From positions 68,009,601-68,073,600 of the forward strand of contig NC_080428.1 in NCBI RefSeq assembly GCF_029873635.1: a stretch of DNA of 64,000 nucleotides, in the 5' to 3' direction. Of this stretch, positions 12,451 to 24,970 are shown one piece after another. Source of the DNA: Malania oleifera (lineage: Eukaryota > Streptophyta > Magnoliopsida > Santalales > Ximeniaceae). Positions within the stretch are counted from its first letter, which is position 1, and every line of letters begins with the position of its first letter. The notes below the pieces were generated by a model. The model was not told the DNA's origin. It saw only the letters and a program-made list of their open reading frames with translations, and did no database searches. The position numbers and the translations under genes are program-made.

Positions 12451-13339
12451 GGCAAGTTGCTTATAAATAGGTAAAAATCAGAATTTCAGCGGAGGATTTC
12501 ATTTTTTTTCTTCAGTTTCTCTCTCTAAAAATGGCCCCTCTACCTTCTCTCTTCGAATCCGGCTCAGATTTAGCCCGGTTCGACGATTGGAAGCTACCAT
12601 GAGACTCCTAGAAAAATTCTCTGCAACATAGGCGGAGTAGAATTTTGATTTGAGAGGTTTGGGGAAACCACCCAAAATCAGGGTAAGTGAGTTATTTTGG
12701 TATTTTCTTAATAAATATAGTTGGAACGTATGAAGTGTTAAATTGGTATTTTTATAAAATTTGAGTAAGTTGAAATTTTTGGAATACAGGGTCTCATCTT
12801 GTTTGGTTTAGGCAGGAATCTCGGGGAGCAGGTAAGGGGAAATATTTTATAGCAGCATTTTTATTAATTTTAAACCAACTAATTTTGGGTATAAATTTTA
12901 CATATTTAGGTATAATTTTCTGAACGTACAAGTATTGAAAATATTGTTTTTGAATATATAATATATTGGTAAAATTTGTGTGGCATGAAAACAGTTTTGA
13001 AAATAAAATGGTTGCAAGTACTGTGGGATGATGAATTATTGTGATTGTGAATACTGTTTGGACTGCGATTTCTGTTTCTTTGGAAATACTGGTTGGATTG
13101 TGTGGATGTGTTTGAGTGGTTGGATTTGTTTTTGATTTGTGTTGTGGTTCATGTAAATTGCAATATAGCGTTGGCAGTGGTATGAGGAGGTCATTATATC
13201 ATACTTGATATAACTGTCATATAACGTTGGCAGTGGTATGAGGAGGACGTTATGTGGGCATTTAGGTATGAGGAGTTTGTTTACCTATTTACCATGAAGA
13301 GGGTGTTTGTGATGTAATATGTGTGATTGATTAGTCCTG

Positions 13340-13620
13340 TACGGACCAGTCCTGTGTGGACGTGTATGTTGTATGGATGACAGTCCTATGTGGATATGTA
13401 TGTTGTATAGATGACAGTCTTGTGTGGACGTGAATGTTGTGTGGATGACATTCCTGTATGGACGTGTATGTTGTATGGATGACAATCCTGCGTGGACGTG
13501 TATATTGTATGTATGATAGTTCTATATGGATTAGTCCTGGGTGGACATGTATGTTGTGTACTAGAGTCCTGTGTGGACGTTGCATTATGTGTGGATATGG
13601 ACGTTGTGTGGGTAAGAATG
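13340..13620 (+). repeat. 34 bp tandem repeat array in E 3' LTR
   Basis: About seven or eight diverged copies of a 34 bp unit (cagtcctgtgtggacgtgta plus tgttgtatggatga) lie head to tail. The array is absent from the matching part of the 5' LTR. Confidence 0.85.
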
Positions 13621-14611
13621 GATGATGTGTATATCCTGTGTGGATTGATTGTGGTATATGTATATGTGTGGAACTCTGTGAAATGATTGGCATTGGTTGC
13701 GTGTAATTTTAATTACTTAAGTATTTATGGTAAAGTAGAATACTCCGTTGAGGGTTTGCTGAGGAAAGCGAGTACTCTGGTAATTATTGGTGGATACCAG
13801 AGTAGAGGGAAGTCACTTGTATGGGCGGGTGACCTTCCCTATTCTCGGAGACTTTACATGGATACATAAGCTGAGGGCTTACTGAGAAAGGTAAGTGCCC
13901 TAGTGTTAGCACTAGAGCAAAAGGAATCTACTTGTATGGGCGGGTGGACTTCCCTATTCTCAGGAATTATTAGTAAAAATACTTATGTATGTGTGTATGT
14001 GATTGGGTGACAAAGAAATTGATGATGGTGTGTTTATGAATGGGTTTACTTGGCTGCTATGGATAGTGGAGTAATACTGTATGTATATTTTAATTATATA
14101 TTAAACACTTCAGCCACACACTGTTGTAACTTATTTCTTCCTTACTAAGAGGTGTCTCACCCCGTTGATTTATCAATCTTTTCAGGTCTTCCAGGTGATC
14201 GAGCTTAGAAAGCTCTAGGGAGGGGTAGTTTTGTGAGTAAATAAAAGAACAGATGTGTATAGTTTTATGTTTAATTATTCTGGTTATGTGATATGGAGGA
14301 TACGTTTTTAATTTTATGGGTTTACTTATGTAAATAGAGAACTCTGGTATTTTGTTTAAGGATATTTAAATTATTTTCGCTGTGTGAATGGTATCAGAGA
14401 CGCGTGTTTGGTCTCTTAACACTTTGGGCCCCACATGGCGGGTCTAGAGCATTACATTCCGGATTGTCAAACCGAGCTACGGTCAGAGCAAAATCGTAGA
14501 GAGAAGGGAGACAGAGTCGTAGGGTTTGGGAAAGAGAGAGAAAAAGAGAGAGATTTTTAGTTTAATAAAAGAATGAAACTCGCGGGTTCCCTTTATAATT
14601 CTCACTGCAGA

Positions 14612-14768
14612 GAAAACCATCGACGGTTTTCTGTTCCTCTCACAAAACCATCGAAGGTTTGGGCTTTATCCCGCCCTTTTTTTACTATTTTACCTGTTAT
14701 CGATCCACGGTAAAAAGAAAACCGTCAATGATTTTCTGCGCCCCTCACCAAACCGTCGACGGTTTGCC
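14612..14768. repeat. AACCGTCGACGGTTT motif cluster
   Basis: Copies of aaaccatcgacggtttt, aaaccgtcaatgatttt and aaaccgtcgacggtttg occur between the probable TATA box and the LTR start of the inverted LTR piece. Confidence 0.8.
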
Positions 14769-14798
14769 TTCACCAAACCGAATTTTCTCCTTTTTCCA

Positions 14799-14800
<2 letters not shown>

Positions 14801-14862
<62 letters not shown>
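14801..14862. repeat. (TTA)n microsatellite
   Basis: An uninterrupted trinucleotide run of about 20 units, inside the inverted LTR piece. Poly-Leu and poly-Ile ORFs across it are artefacts. Confidence 0.95.
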
Positions 14863-14865
<3 letters not shown>

Positions 14866-14882
14866 TTTCTCGAGTCTCTACA

Positions 14883-15772
14883 TTATGTGAGCACGGTATC
14901 GTAGCTATAGAATTTAGTAGGAAGTGCAATGACATGGGTATGATGGTGTGATGATGGATAGTCGATTTGTGGTCTGGGTAGGCTATGCCGGAAGACCCCT
15001 CCTGAAAGACATTCTAGGTGACTCTCCCGATGGACATTCCAGGTATAGGATAGGCACATTCATACTTACAACCTACTTTTGACTTGGCTATGGTCGGCCG
15101 GCCATATGCTAAGTCCAACCTTCGTGCTGCACAACCCATCAGAGGGGGAAGCATGTCGTTAGTTTAGTGGCCCAAGAGGTTGGTTTTTCGATGCATATAT
15201 TTGTGAATTTACAAGAAATAGGCTATATTGAACTGAATTGTGTTATATAAGAAAATATACGTATTTCCAGTTATACAGGTGAGTGCAGTTTTCAAATGGC
15301 ATTTCTTGTTTGGATAAACAAATGGAAATATTATATTCACACTAAAACTCATGTTAACCACACACTGAGGATTATCTGATCCTCCTTACTGAGAAGTGTT
15401 TCACCCCAATATTCATCTATTATTTCAGGTCCTTCAGGGAATTGAGCCTAGCGTACTTTGGGCTGGGATTAGACGGTCTGTAGTGGTTATCGGAGCTGGT
15501 GAGACACTAGGTGTTATTTTTTTGTTTTGTAATTATATTTTGGGATAATTAGAACTCTGGTAATGTGTTTTCACGTGGTTTTTCTTCCGCTGTATGTGTG
15601 TGTGTGCGTGTGTGTGTATATATATATGTTTTCAATTATGGACAGAAAAACCCGGGGACCCTAATTTGGGGGCAGGTTGTATATCTATTGTATTAGAGAG
15701 AATGTATAGAAATTTATGCAGGTTTTAATACCTGGCACCCCGAGCCCCACGTGACGGGTTTGGGACGCTACA
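14883..15772 (+). repeat. 3' half of a gypsy LTR
   Basis: It matches the 3' half of solo LTR A (about 43040-43943): gagcacggtatcgtagctat, the atgctaagtccaaccttc block, the cagccacacactg block, and the end gggacgctaca at 15772. No primer site or internal region follows. Confidence 0.75.
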
Positions 15773-18700
15773 ATTGAAGTTTCATGTACACAAACAAACC
15801 ATTGAAACATATAAATTGTTATGTTATTACTGCTCTTGTTTTCTTTTTTTGATTTGCTCCGCATGTGTCTATCTTAAGGCTTGTTCTAAAACACTATTCT
15901 TCTAAAAAGTTTTTAAAATTAATGAGCATTTTAATATAATTTTCAAAGCTATATAAAATACACAACACTTTTGAGAAATATGTATTAAGAAAAGAAAGAT
16001 GTGTTTACAAGGGTGCATGTGCCTTCTAAACCTTGTAATTTATGAGCCTACCCATGACTCATGACTACACACGCAAGTGAGATTGTAGAACACTAGTGGA
16101 GCATTATCTTTTTAGAGGAATGCTTTGTGAGAAAGTATTGGGTACTAGTCAGATTAATCATCTCTGCTAGCACCATTCACCCTCTTTGCCCACACTATTA
16201 ATAGTGAGTTATGTGATGCTAGTTGCACATTTTGCATCATGCAAGTGCATAGGCTAAGCTTTGACTGTTTTATTACTTGAATTATATCATCCACTTTATC
16301 ATGGGTCTTCCAGAATTCGAATGTGAAAATTACAAGAGATATTTTTCTAATTAATATAAACATTTATATTTGTCGAGACATAGTTGAATATGTCAAGGCA
16401 CATTGTCCATATCGTATTATTTTATGATTTTAATATCAATGTTATTTATAGTTGCTGTCAAAAGTTTCTCAAAAAAAATTTTAGTTGCTAATTGGAAGCC
16501 CGAGTCTCAACCACGCAATTGAAAGTAACTCATCTCTCATCTCATAACTTTTTCTATCCTTTTTAAGATTCATACTTGATGAAACTTTAACAATTGAGAT
16601 GTCTCTAATGAAACTAAAACTCATTGCTTGCTATGCATAGAAATTGATAATCGAAATCCATCAGGATGTTATATTAATGTCTGAACTCATTAAAGTAGGA
16701 GATTGTCATTAGGACCTACACCAAAGCATATTTCTCATGTTTAGGTGCTAACATGGCATCATATGATTGATGGGATGACGGATCCAAAACTCAAAGGCAC
16801 CATTTCTTACATATTTCTCTTGCATCTATAACAAACATCTTAAACTTCATTAGTGTAAATCTACGATCAAATCATGTAAAATTGTTATCTTTTTGTTCTT
16901 CTTTTATTTTTTCCATTCTATTTTTCGTTTTGCTGGGTGTTCATAATCATAAATATTATATTCACTATTTACCACAAAAAAAATAAAAATAAAAACTGAA
17001 ACAAAGTAGAGGCTTGCAAGTAATTTTCATTTAAAAATCATCAGCAAAAGGGATACACACCATTCTACCAATCAGTCTCAAAGCTCTAGGGGTCTGGTTT
17101 TAAACCACCGCCCATGTGGCTCTGCACACTGTCTTACGCTTGCTTGCCTTGTTTGGAGAGAGAGAAAGAGAGAGTTATGAGTGTTTCGGTCAATTGAGAG
17201 AGGACATGCATAGAGCAATCTTCTTTTTCCTATGAATTTATGGGCATTGGAAAACCCACTAAAGTATGGGATTTCTCAACTTCTTGCATTTGGCAAATGC
17301 AAGTTTAGGGTTACCTTTAAAAAAAAAATGCTTATGAATTGCCTTCAGAAACCAAAGCCCCCACCAGCTCTCAGCCACTACTATGTATGTGTGAAATTTC
17401 AAAATCAAGTACTCACAGTTGCACAAAATAATAACAAGTGTCTACAAATAGGACAGCATGAACAGTAGCATTGTAATAAATGGGTAACTTGGGACTCCAA
17501 GTTCAGTGAAAATCCCCAAATCTGGCCCCTCGGTTTGGGACACTTCTTGTCTGTTCCTTAACTTTTGCTTGACCTAGGTTTTGCTTCCCAAGCGTGCAAC
17601 CAATGTTTTTCTTTTTTAAAAAAATTGGGTCAAACTCTTAAAGCCCAAGCATCCAGGCCTCTTTGCATGTGAAAACCCTAACCAGTTTCACAACAAACCA
17701 TATTTGCAAAAATATCAAACTGCCTGATTTTGTCATCATGTGTAGCCATGATGGAAAAAGGGGGAGGAGGAGGGGGAGGACTAATAATATATAGCACTGA
17801 AAAGTGTATTCTAGAAAATAATGGAACTATTTTGGTATTGGGTATTGTGAGAATTTTATGTTGAAATGTAAAAAATAGATAGAAAGTTAGATGCTGGACA
17901 AATCTTTGTGCGTAACTCATAGCTAAGTCTGATCCTTCCGCAACCAAATTTACATTTTTATGGGACGTTTCCATTGTTTGATTATGGGGTTTGCGCCTGG
18001 GGTTGCATGCTAAAATCTTACAAAAGAGCTGCAGAGAGTTTAAAGAGGGATCTTGAATAGGCTGCTAAGGCCCAATGGACCTAGAAAATGCAATCCCTAA
18101 GCCTTATATGTATATTCTTCTTTGAGTTCGATCTTGTCTTAATTCATCTCTATGGCACTACAGGACAAAACCCCCACAGTTATTGATTATTCAAGTATTA
18201 TGGCTAAATTGATTTATAATAATAGTGTATTTGATAATGAACGCTTCTAAAAATTAATATTGAAAAAAATTAATTCAAGAACAATGGTTGTCCTTAATAA
18301 TCAAAGGTCTAGGCTTTGCCACTACCATACCATAAATATTGGCTCGTCATATGATATCACATAGCCTTTGCAGCCTAACTTCCTTGGAGAATATGCTCCT
18401 TTCCCAGCAAGCTCAAAATTGCAAGTAAAATTTGAACTGTATAATATAGTAATAAAGACGACAATTTTGTGATAGAATATTTTGTATTATGAGAGGTTTA
18501 ACTGACAATTTGGTTGCGATGATGAATATGATCTTTGAAGAGAAATTCATTAGCACATTCTATATGAATATAGTCGATTCTTTATTCATTGATGATGCAA
18601 GATGGATACTTGCATCTATTAGTGTCAATCGAAACACACCCAGAATGCTAAAATTTTGGCTTATGTTGCTACTAATTAAGAAATCTCCATGGTCTCACTC

Positions 18701-18799
18701 TAGCTTCCTCCTCTCAATGTCATTACAACCGGAGTGCCTCCAACTAGTTTGCCTCGAGCGTAGGAACATTTATAATTTGCATGGATTTTTATGACTACA
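15773..18799. other. Region without recognisable gene
   Basis: This is AT-rich, low-complexity DNA. Short ORFs at 17232-17468 (plus), 17678-17974 (minus) and 18489-18794 (plus) show no motif I recognise. A GA-rich stretch near 17155-17175 and several T or A tracts are present. It may be relic transposon DNA or intergenic sequence. Confidence 0.5.
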
Positions 18800-19425
18800 G
18801 AAACCATCATCTTTACATGCATAAACTATGCATATGAAGAGACAAAAGTTCTTTCTCACAATACCTGATCGAAGGATGAAATGTTTTTGATAAAAAAAAA
18901 TTCGACAACATTTGATAACAAAGTGAAAATCTATCTCAATGTGCTTCAAGCAAGAGTGGAAGAAGGGATTTGCCATAATGATAACACCATTAATATTGTC
19001 AAGATAAAGGTTGGAATTGAGAAACTCTAAATTCACTAAGAAGTTGTTGTAGCTAGATAACCATAGCAATGGCAAAGAGAATGTTACTCAACTTCATATA
19101 TCAATGTGTGACCAAGCAACAATGTGTTGTTTCTAAGCAATCTAGCTAGTTAACTAAATTAATGCAAGAAAAACACACTGACCTTGTCAATCCATCAACA
19201 AGTGAGAAGATGATAAGATTGAAATGAGCAAATGGTTGAAAATGGAGACAACAATCTATTGCCCCCTTGGGATGATACATCACATAGTTTGTCAATGATG
19301 AGAAATAATTGCAAAAAACAAGCATTCGAACCCACAATGCTTTGGTCTAGTCCTAATAAATGAACTTATAACACCATTTTAGAGTGTTTAGATATTAGTA
19401 TAACATTTTGTGATTAGTTGTTTTT
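18800..19425 (-). pseudogene. Copia RNase H relic (element I), 3' part
   Basis: On the minus strand a strongly decayed copia RNase H region is readable, best at 18900-19000 with KHIEIDFHFV, the diverged form of the KHIE-D-HFVRE block. It is full of frameshifts. The upstream RT part of the same relic lies at 47890-48130, on the other side of copia element F, so F inserted into it. Confidence 0.6.
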
Positions 19426-19664
19426 TGTTAATTTTGGTCTAAATCCTCTTTCAATCAAGTTTTCTTTCATTATATAGAAGAGATTTACATAGTTGTTGCC
19501 TAATTTTCAACACTTAAATGCTGTCTGATTGTCACCATTATTTACAGCCTAATTGCCTGATTTTAGCACTTAAATTCTACTAGATTTTTATTATTTATAG
19601 TCTAATCAACATTATTTACTGGCCATTATTTACAGTCTAATTGCCTGAATTATCTCCGTTAACA
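19426..19664 (-). repeat. 3' LTR of copia F
   Basis: On the minus strand it starts TGTTAACGGAGATAATTC and ends CCAAAATTAACA. It matches 47647-47889. The purine tract CAATTGAGGGGGAC lies just 5' of it (complement of 19665-19678). Confidence 0.85.
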
Positions 19665-19684
19665 GTCCCCCTCAATTGATGTTG

Positions 19685-21258
19685 GTAAATCAAGAAGCAT
19701 CAATTTGTCTACCAAGAACTGATGTCGGTGCTGAGAAAGAGCTTTAGTGAATATGTTTGCAAGTTGACGTTCGGTGGAAATGTGAGGAAGAGTAATCACT
19801 CTTTTATCAAAAGATTCATGTATGGAATGGCAATCGACTTCGATATGTTTCGTACGCTCATAGAAGACAGGATTAGCGGTGATCTAAATAGCATTTGTAT
19901 TATTAACATGAAGAGGAGTGGAATGAAGCTGAGAAAAATCAAGTTCACCCAATAAGCCACGAAGCCATGTGATCTTAGAGCATGCAAAAGACATAGCATG
20001 ATACTTAGACTCAGTGGAGGACTTGGAAACTCTATCTTGCTTCATACTCTTCCAAGAAATGAGTGCATTTCCTAAGAACATGCACCAGTCAGTAACAAAG
20101 CGACGAGTATCTGCACATCTGGCCCAATTAGCATCACTATACCCCACCAACTGTAAGGAAGATTCCTTAGGAAAGTACAACCCGCACATAGAGGTGCCCT
20201 TCAGATATCGGATAATGCGGCGGACAGCAGCTAAATGAAGATGTCAAGGAGCCTACATAAATTGATTGACTTTCTACACAGCAAAACAAATATCAAGATG
20301 AGTAATCATTAAATAGTTCAAAATCCCAACAAGTTAAGGATGGATATGATAGAAACTCGATTTCCTCAACAGGAGTAAGAATAGAATTACCCAATTAGAG
20401 ACTAGTCAATGAAATCACTTCTTGCATGTATTTGTGCTGGTCTAACAACATACTAGTCGGAGTAAGCTACACCTCAATGCCAAGAAAGTACCAGGAGACC
20501 AAGATCTTTTATGTGAAAAGGGACCTTGAGATGCTGTTGTAATTGCTTAATTAACTCAGTATTAGAGTCAGTAATTACAATGTCATCAACATATACCAGA
20601 AGAAAAACAATTCCTCTAGTAGTTTTGCAAAGGAAAAAAAAGGAATCAAACTAACTCTAAGTAAAATGAAAAGCAAGCAGGGTAAAGCGAACTTTATCAA
20701 AGCATGCACGCGGAGCCTGTTTTAGTCTATACAAGGATCGGCGTAGCTGACAAACCTCTGAGGAAGGTGTAGCAAACATGTTGAGAGGTGGAGACACAGA
20801 TTTCTTCCTTAAAATCCCCATGTAGAAAAGCATTCTTCACATGCATCTGCTAGAGATACCACCCCTGCGATGCAGCAAGTGCCAAGATAATCCGCATAGT
20901 AGTCATTTTGGCAACAAGTGCAAAGGTCTCTTCATAATCAATACCATACTCCTACCAGTTCCCAAGAGCCATGAGACAGGCCTTATATCTATCTAGTGAC
21001 CCGTCAGATCAAAACTCTACTGAGTACACCCATTTACAACCAATAGGTTTGACACCAAAGGGACAAGTCACAATATCCCAAGTGTGATTATCTTGGAAAG
21101 CTTGGATTTTTTCTTGCATGGTCTGCTGCCAATGTGCTTGCATGGCTGCCTGGGTATATGAGTGAGGAACAAATATAGTGTCGAGAGTGGCAGTAAACGA
21201 GGTATGAGGAAAACGATATCTATCCAGTGGATGTTTAACCCGAGTGGAGTACTGAGGA
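19685..21258 (-). pseudogene. Copia F reverse transcriptase and RNase H, broken
   Basis: The minus strand carries the copia RT entry block (21009-21263), with MQEKIQAFQDNHTWDIV and GVKPIGCKWVYSVEF, followed by a stop. A decayed RT core follows through about 20250. RNase H at 19884-20189 is recognisable from LVGYSDANWARCADTRR and SKSSTESKYHAMSFACSKI, followed by the KHIEVDCH block near 19830. Frameshifts and stops prevent translation. The 5' end of the RT is cut by solo LTR G at 21264. Confidence 0.8.
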
Positions 21259-22359
21259 ACCACTGTAACGCCTCGACCCCCTATATGGGCTCGGAGTGCT
21301 ACTAATCCATTCATTTACCTGATAATCCACATTCTAATATCATTTGTGCAGCGAAAAACGTGACTATAATCTTCCAACAAATATAATACCAGAGTTTTCT
21401 AAATCTATCTACACACCATAACAAACCATGCTTCCACCTGTATTCACATATATACATATCTCCAAAACATAACCTACAGTTCCAATAATCACAAACACCA
21501 GTATGTTTCACAACCATCCATTTCTCAAAAGACTTAAAACATAAAACATAAAACGTAAAATATTTACACCCCAAAATATATCAAAATTATACTCTTTTCC
21601 TCAAAAGTGCTATAACAACTCCAGCTCTCTAAGCTCGATCTCATGGAGGTCCTCAAAAAGATTAGTTCATATTCAGGTGAGACACGTCTCAGTAAGGGAA
21701 GAAACAATATATTAAAATAGTGTGTAGCCCACATGAGATTTGTATATAACATATTATTCATCATTTGCAAATCATTAACATAATTTTTGAATTCATTTTA
21801 TGATCCTATTCAAACACATGTAGAATATTTTACCCACTAGATTACCTAAGAATAGGGATGATTAACCGTCCATTCAAGTAACACCCCTCTGCTCTGATAT
21901 ATTAAGCAACCCAAAGATCACAACTAAAGCATACCAGGGCACTCACCTTACTCAGTAAGCCCATAAGTGATAAATTAATCTCGTACTCACATAGTTCATA
22001 CCAAAATTTTAACGGCAAAAGCTTCCAAGAATAGGGAAATCTACCCGCTCATACAAGTAGTTTCCGTTTGCCCTAGCACGTTATACAGCCTACTGCTACA
22101 CCTGATACAACCAGGGCACTCGCCTTTCTCAGCAAGCCCTCTGGCGAAGAGTTTGCCTCCCCCAAACGTAACATGTTCTACTAGCATAAATACTGCTAAT
22201 ACAATAATACATTATTTTGTTTGCCATTACTCTGCATATCTCAAATGTTCATGTTTTCATCTTTTACTTTTCATTTTGTTTCACTTTACGTGGCTCTTTC
22301 CCATTTTACATGGTTCACATTTCACATTTCATTTTCATTTTCATTTCATCTCATCTCAT

Positions 22360-22730
22360 ACCCAGCATCTTTCAACTATTTTACCCAATATTTTTCAACT
22401 GTCATACATTTACCTAACATCTTTAAGTTGTTTTACCCAACATATTTCAGCTGTTTTACCTAGCGTTTTTCAGCTGTCATACATTTACCCAACATCTTTT
22501 AACTGTTTTACCCAATATCTTTCAGCTGTTTTACCCAACATTTTTCAGCTATCATACATTTACCCACCATCTTTCAGTTGTTTTACCCAACATCTTTTAA
22601 CTATTTTACTAAATATTTTTCAACTGTCATACATTTACCCAGCATCTTTCAACTATTTTACCCAACATCTTTCATCTGTTTTACCCAACATCTTTCAGCT
22701 ATTTTGCCCAGCATATTTCAGCTGTTTACA
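22360..22730 (-). repeat. Tandem repeat array inside solo LTR G
   Basis: Many diverged copies of a unit like tacccaacatctttcagctg, about 22 bp or 30 bp apart depending on an alternating tcatacattt insert. The 200-residue ORF over this region (22153-22755) is produced by the array. Confidence 0.85.
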
Positions 22731-23731
22731 TGGTTGCATTAACACACACAAGTAGCATAGTTCATATCATATTTCATTCTCAATGTATTACTTACTTAAC
22801 CTGCATCTCATACACTTAACATATATTTGCACAGAACTTACATTTACTCATGCCACACAATTTAACAATAAAATTCATACATATTCCTTATAAAATAAGT
22901 CAACCTACATTTAGCATTTAAATACTGAAAATGTAATTTCCATTTCTTAGATAATTATCCTGAAAATATTTCTCACTTTCATCAGTTCGTTTACGCATAT
23001 ACGTATCTAATAAACAGCTTAAACTCGGAAAAACATAATTTAAATGGTTGGCATTTAAAACTCATACCGAGACATATACACATATATATATAATACAATT
23101 TATTTTTCCATTAAATTCATAAAAATTCTGATTTAATATATATTTTTTCCCTTACCTGTTTTCTAAAAAAACCCGTTAACACCCCGGCCTACGCCCCACG
23201 ATGTTCAAAATCCCTGAAACCCTAAAATTCAAATTTCACTACATTACTCATCACAATTCGTAAAATAACTTTCCCTAAAATTTCCCTAAATACTGAATAC
23301 CCTAAATAGCCTAATAAAGCCTAAATTATTAAACTTACCCCCGATTTAGGATTGGTACCCTGGAGCTCCAATTCGAAAATTTGTTTTGGTTAGATTGTAA
23401 AGAATCTCCCCACGAATCTCCTGACAATTTTCGTTCGTTAATTGAGTTTATGGTTTAAAAGAAATTGAGGTAAGTTTGAGATTTGGTCTTACCATAGGAG
23501 ATATGCCTACGCCGCTCCCACGACAAATCCGCTCCAGTAGAAATGTCGGTGGCGACGAGTAGAGCCCAATGGTATTTTCGAATTTCCAATCGGCCGAATA
23601 TCGAAAACGAGATGGAAGAGAGTGGGAGAGAGGGGACGAGGAGACGGAGGGGCACAGACGCTATCTCTCTGTTAAAAAAAAAACAAACTTTTCCTTCTTC
23701 CTAAAGCAAACCTTCAAGAAGTTGTCATTAT

Positions 23732-23734
<3 letters not shown>

Positions 23735-23774
<40 letters not shown>
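23735..23774. repeat. (AT)n microsatellite
   Basis: Uninterrupted AT dinucleotide run of about 40 bp inside solo LTR G. Confidence 0.95.
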
Positions 23775-23776
<2 letters not shown>

Positions 23777-23965
23777 TATTTCAATTAATTTTTTTTATTT
23801 CTTTCATACTATTTCTTTTTATTTATTTATTTAATCCATTAATTTAATAATGTTTAACTAATTAATTGATTAATAATTTTAATTAATTAATTTTATTTAT
23901 TATTTTATTTATTATTTTTCCCTAATTATTTTAATCATTTTAATTTTTCAGGCCTTTACAACCAA

Positions 23966-24795
23966 AAAATCAAATGATGGATCAGTGTCTGGAAGGGGCG
24001 TCGAAGAAGGAGGAGGGCATCGATGATACACCACACCTAGTTTAAATCGCTCAATAGAATAAGAGATGTCATCAAAAACGGGAAGAAGAGTAATAAGAGT
24101 ATCAAAAATAACCTAAGACTGAAAGAAATATTAATTTTTGAAGAAAATCACATTCCGAGAGATTCAGAATTTGTTTGCATGAGCATCATAAGAAACAAAT
24201 CATTTCTAAGTAGGACTATATCCCATAAAAGCACACTTGCTAGACTAGGCAGCAAGCTTGTGACCCTCAACAGGAGGTAGATGAACAAAACACACACCCA
24301 AAAGTTTTAAAGGATTGATACTTAGTTGATATGCCAAATAATTGAAAATATGGAGAATCATAATTTAAAGTCGCAGTAGGCAAATGATTGATCAAATAGA
24401 CAGCAGTAGGTAAACCTTCTACCCAGAACTTAGAAGGTACAGAAGAATCAATCAACAAAGTATGAATGACATCTAAGAGATGATGATTCTTACGCTCAAC
24501 AACTCTATTTTGTTAAAGGGTATAAGAAAAAAAACACTGTGAAATGATCCCCTTTTGTTGAAGAAAATTCTGAAAAGAATAAGATAGGTACTCCGCCCTT
24601 GAGTCAGAGCATAAAGTTTTGATACAAGTACTAAACGGTGTCTCGAAAAACACAACAAATTTTTTGAAAGACAAAAAACACGTCAGCTTTAGAGTGAAGA
24701 AAATATATCCAAGTGAATCAACTATAATCATCAATAAACGTCACAAAATAATGATACTGACCATGATAAATAACAGGGCTCACACCCCAAACATC
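23966..24795 (-). pseudogene. Copia F integrase, broken
   Basis: On the minus strand the integrase core starts near 24795 (NTDVWGVSP), passes through DSLGYIFFTLK, KTLCSDSRAEYLS and FLQQKGIISQ, and continues at 24458-24267 with PSKFWVEGLPTAVYLINHLP. These are standard copia integrase blocks, including the second catalytic Asp in the SDS block. A frameshift near 24500 separates the two pieces, and the linker below 24260 is decayed. Its upstream part is separated by the 19 kb insertion at 24801. Confidence 0.85.
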
Positions 24796-24891
24796 AGTAT
24801 TGTAGGAACCCGAACCAATAATAGAAAAAGAAAATAAAATAAAAATAAAAATAAAAAGAAAAGAAAGAAAACAGTTTGGGGCAAGACCAAA

Positions 24892-24970
24892 CCGTCGACG
24901 ATTTCAACAACCGAGAGTTTTTATATAAGGACACGGGAAAATTGGTTTGGTAAGTGACCAAACCATCGAC
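24892..24970. repeat. AACCGTCGACGATTT motif cluster, solo LTR A
   Basis: Two recognisable motif copies (aaaccgtcgacgatttc near 24889 and aaaccatcgacagtatt near 24960) flank a tatataagg box. Confidence 0.65.

Larger units (their letters stand above)
8555..14456 (+). mobile_element. Gag-only Ty3/gypsy retrotransposon (TR-GAG type), element E
   Basis: This is a complete outline with a 5' LTR at 8555-10522, a tRNA-Met-like primer site, one broken gag, a purine tract and a 3' LTR at 12159-14456. The internal region is only about 1.6 kb and goes from the gag zinc knuckle straight to the 3' LTR, so protease, RT, RNase H and integrase are absent. This fits the described plant class of terminal-repeat elements with only GAG, which need enzymes from an autonomous relative. 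The flanking 5-mers (aactt and ttccg) do not match, so the ends may be recombined. Confidence 0.8.
12159..14456 (+). repeat. 3' LTR of element E
   Basis: It starts TGTAACGACCTG after the purine tract gaagggaaaa and ends GAGCATTACA. It holds a CGTCGACGA cluster at 12254-12450, a TATA box (gcttataaatagg, about 12459), a 34 bp tandem array and a partly duplicated segment at about 13735-13970. It is some 330 bp longer than the 5' LTR. Confidence 0.85.
14457..14882 (-). repeat. Inverted 5' part of a gypsy LTR
   Basis: On the minus strand this begins TGTAGAGACTCGAG at 14882, the LTR start seen in element E. A (TTA)n run, an AACCGTCGACGGTT-type cluster, a TATA-like ttataaaggg box (near 14597) and a CT-rich leader follow. 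The plus-strand 3' half of an LTR follows at once from 14883, so the 5' part is inverted relative to the 3' part. Confidence 0.65.
21264..23960 (-). mobile_element. Solo LTR G (gypsy-like), inserted in copia F
   Basis: The plus-strand ends are TGTAACGCCTCGACCCC at 21264 and AGGCCTTTACA at 23960, so on the minus strand it runs TGTAAAGGCCTG to GGCGTTACA. The flanks accac (21259-21263) and accaa (23961-23965) fit a target duplication with one mutation. There is no internal coding region. It splits copia F between integrase and RT. Unlike the other gypsy LTRs here, it has no GTCGAC cluster that I can see. Confidence 0.8.

Noticed and set aside
13285-13693. Minus-strand ORFs rich in His, Thr and Ile over 13285-13693
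   Set aside because: They are translations of the 34 bp tandem array in the 3' LTR of element E; the frame stays open only because of the repeat period.
8555-14456. Integrated plant pararetrovirus
   Set aside because: Clear LTRs, primer sites and gag-only content match retrotransposons; no movement-protein or coat-protein region was seen.
14659-14935. Poly-Leu and poly-Ile ORFs on both strands
   Set aside because: They come from the (TTA)n microsatellite at 14801-14862.
17678-17974. Minus-strand 98-residue ORF with a run of prolines
   Set aside because: There is no recognisable domain, the proline run comes from a G-rich tract near 17760, and there is no exon-like context.
18489-18794. Plus-strand 101-residue ORF
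   Set aside because: No motif recognised; it lies in AT-rich DNA beside a decayed copia relic. I cannot exclude a fragment but do not support a gene.
15773-18799. tRNA or rRNA genes in the unassigned region
   Set aside because: I looked for cloverleaf-like blocks with a GGTTCGAATCC-type arm and for rRNA core sequences and saw none; a tRNAscan run would be decisive.
22153-22755. 200-residue ORF
   Set aside because: It lies in the tandem array of solo LTR G and has no coding signature apart from the repeat.
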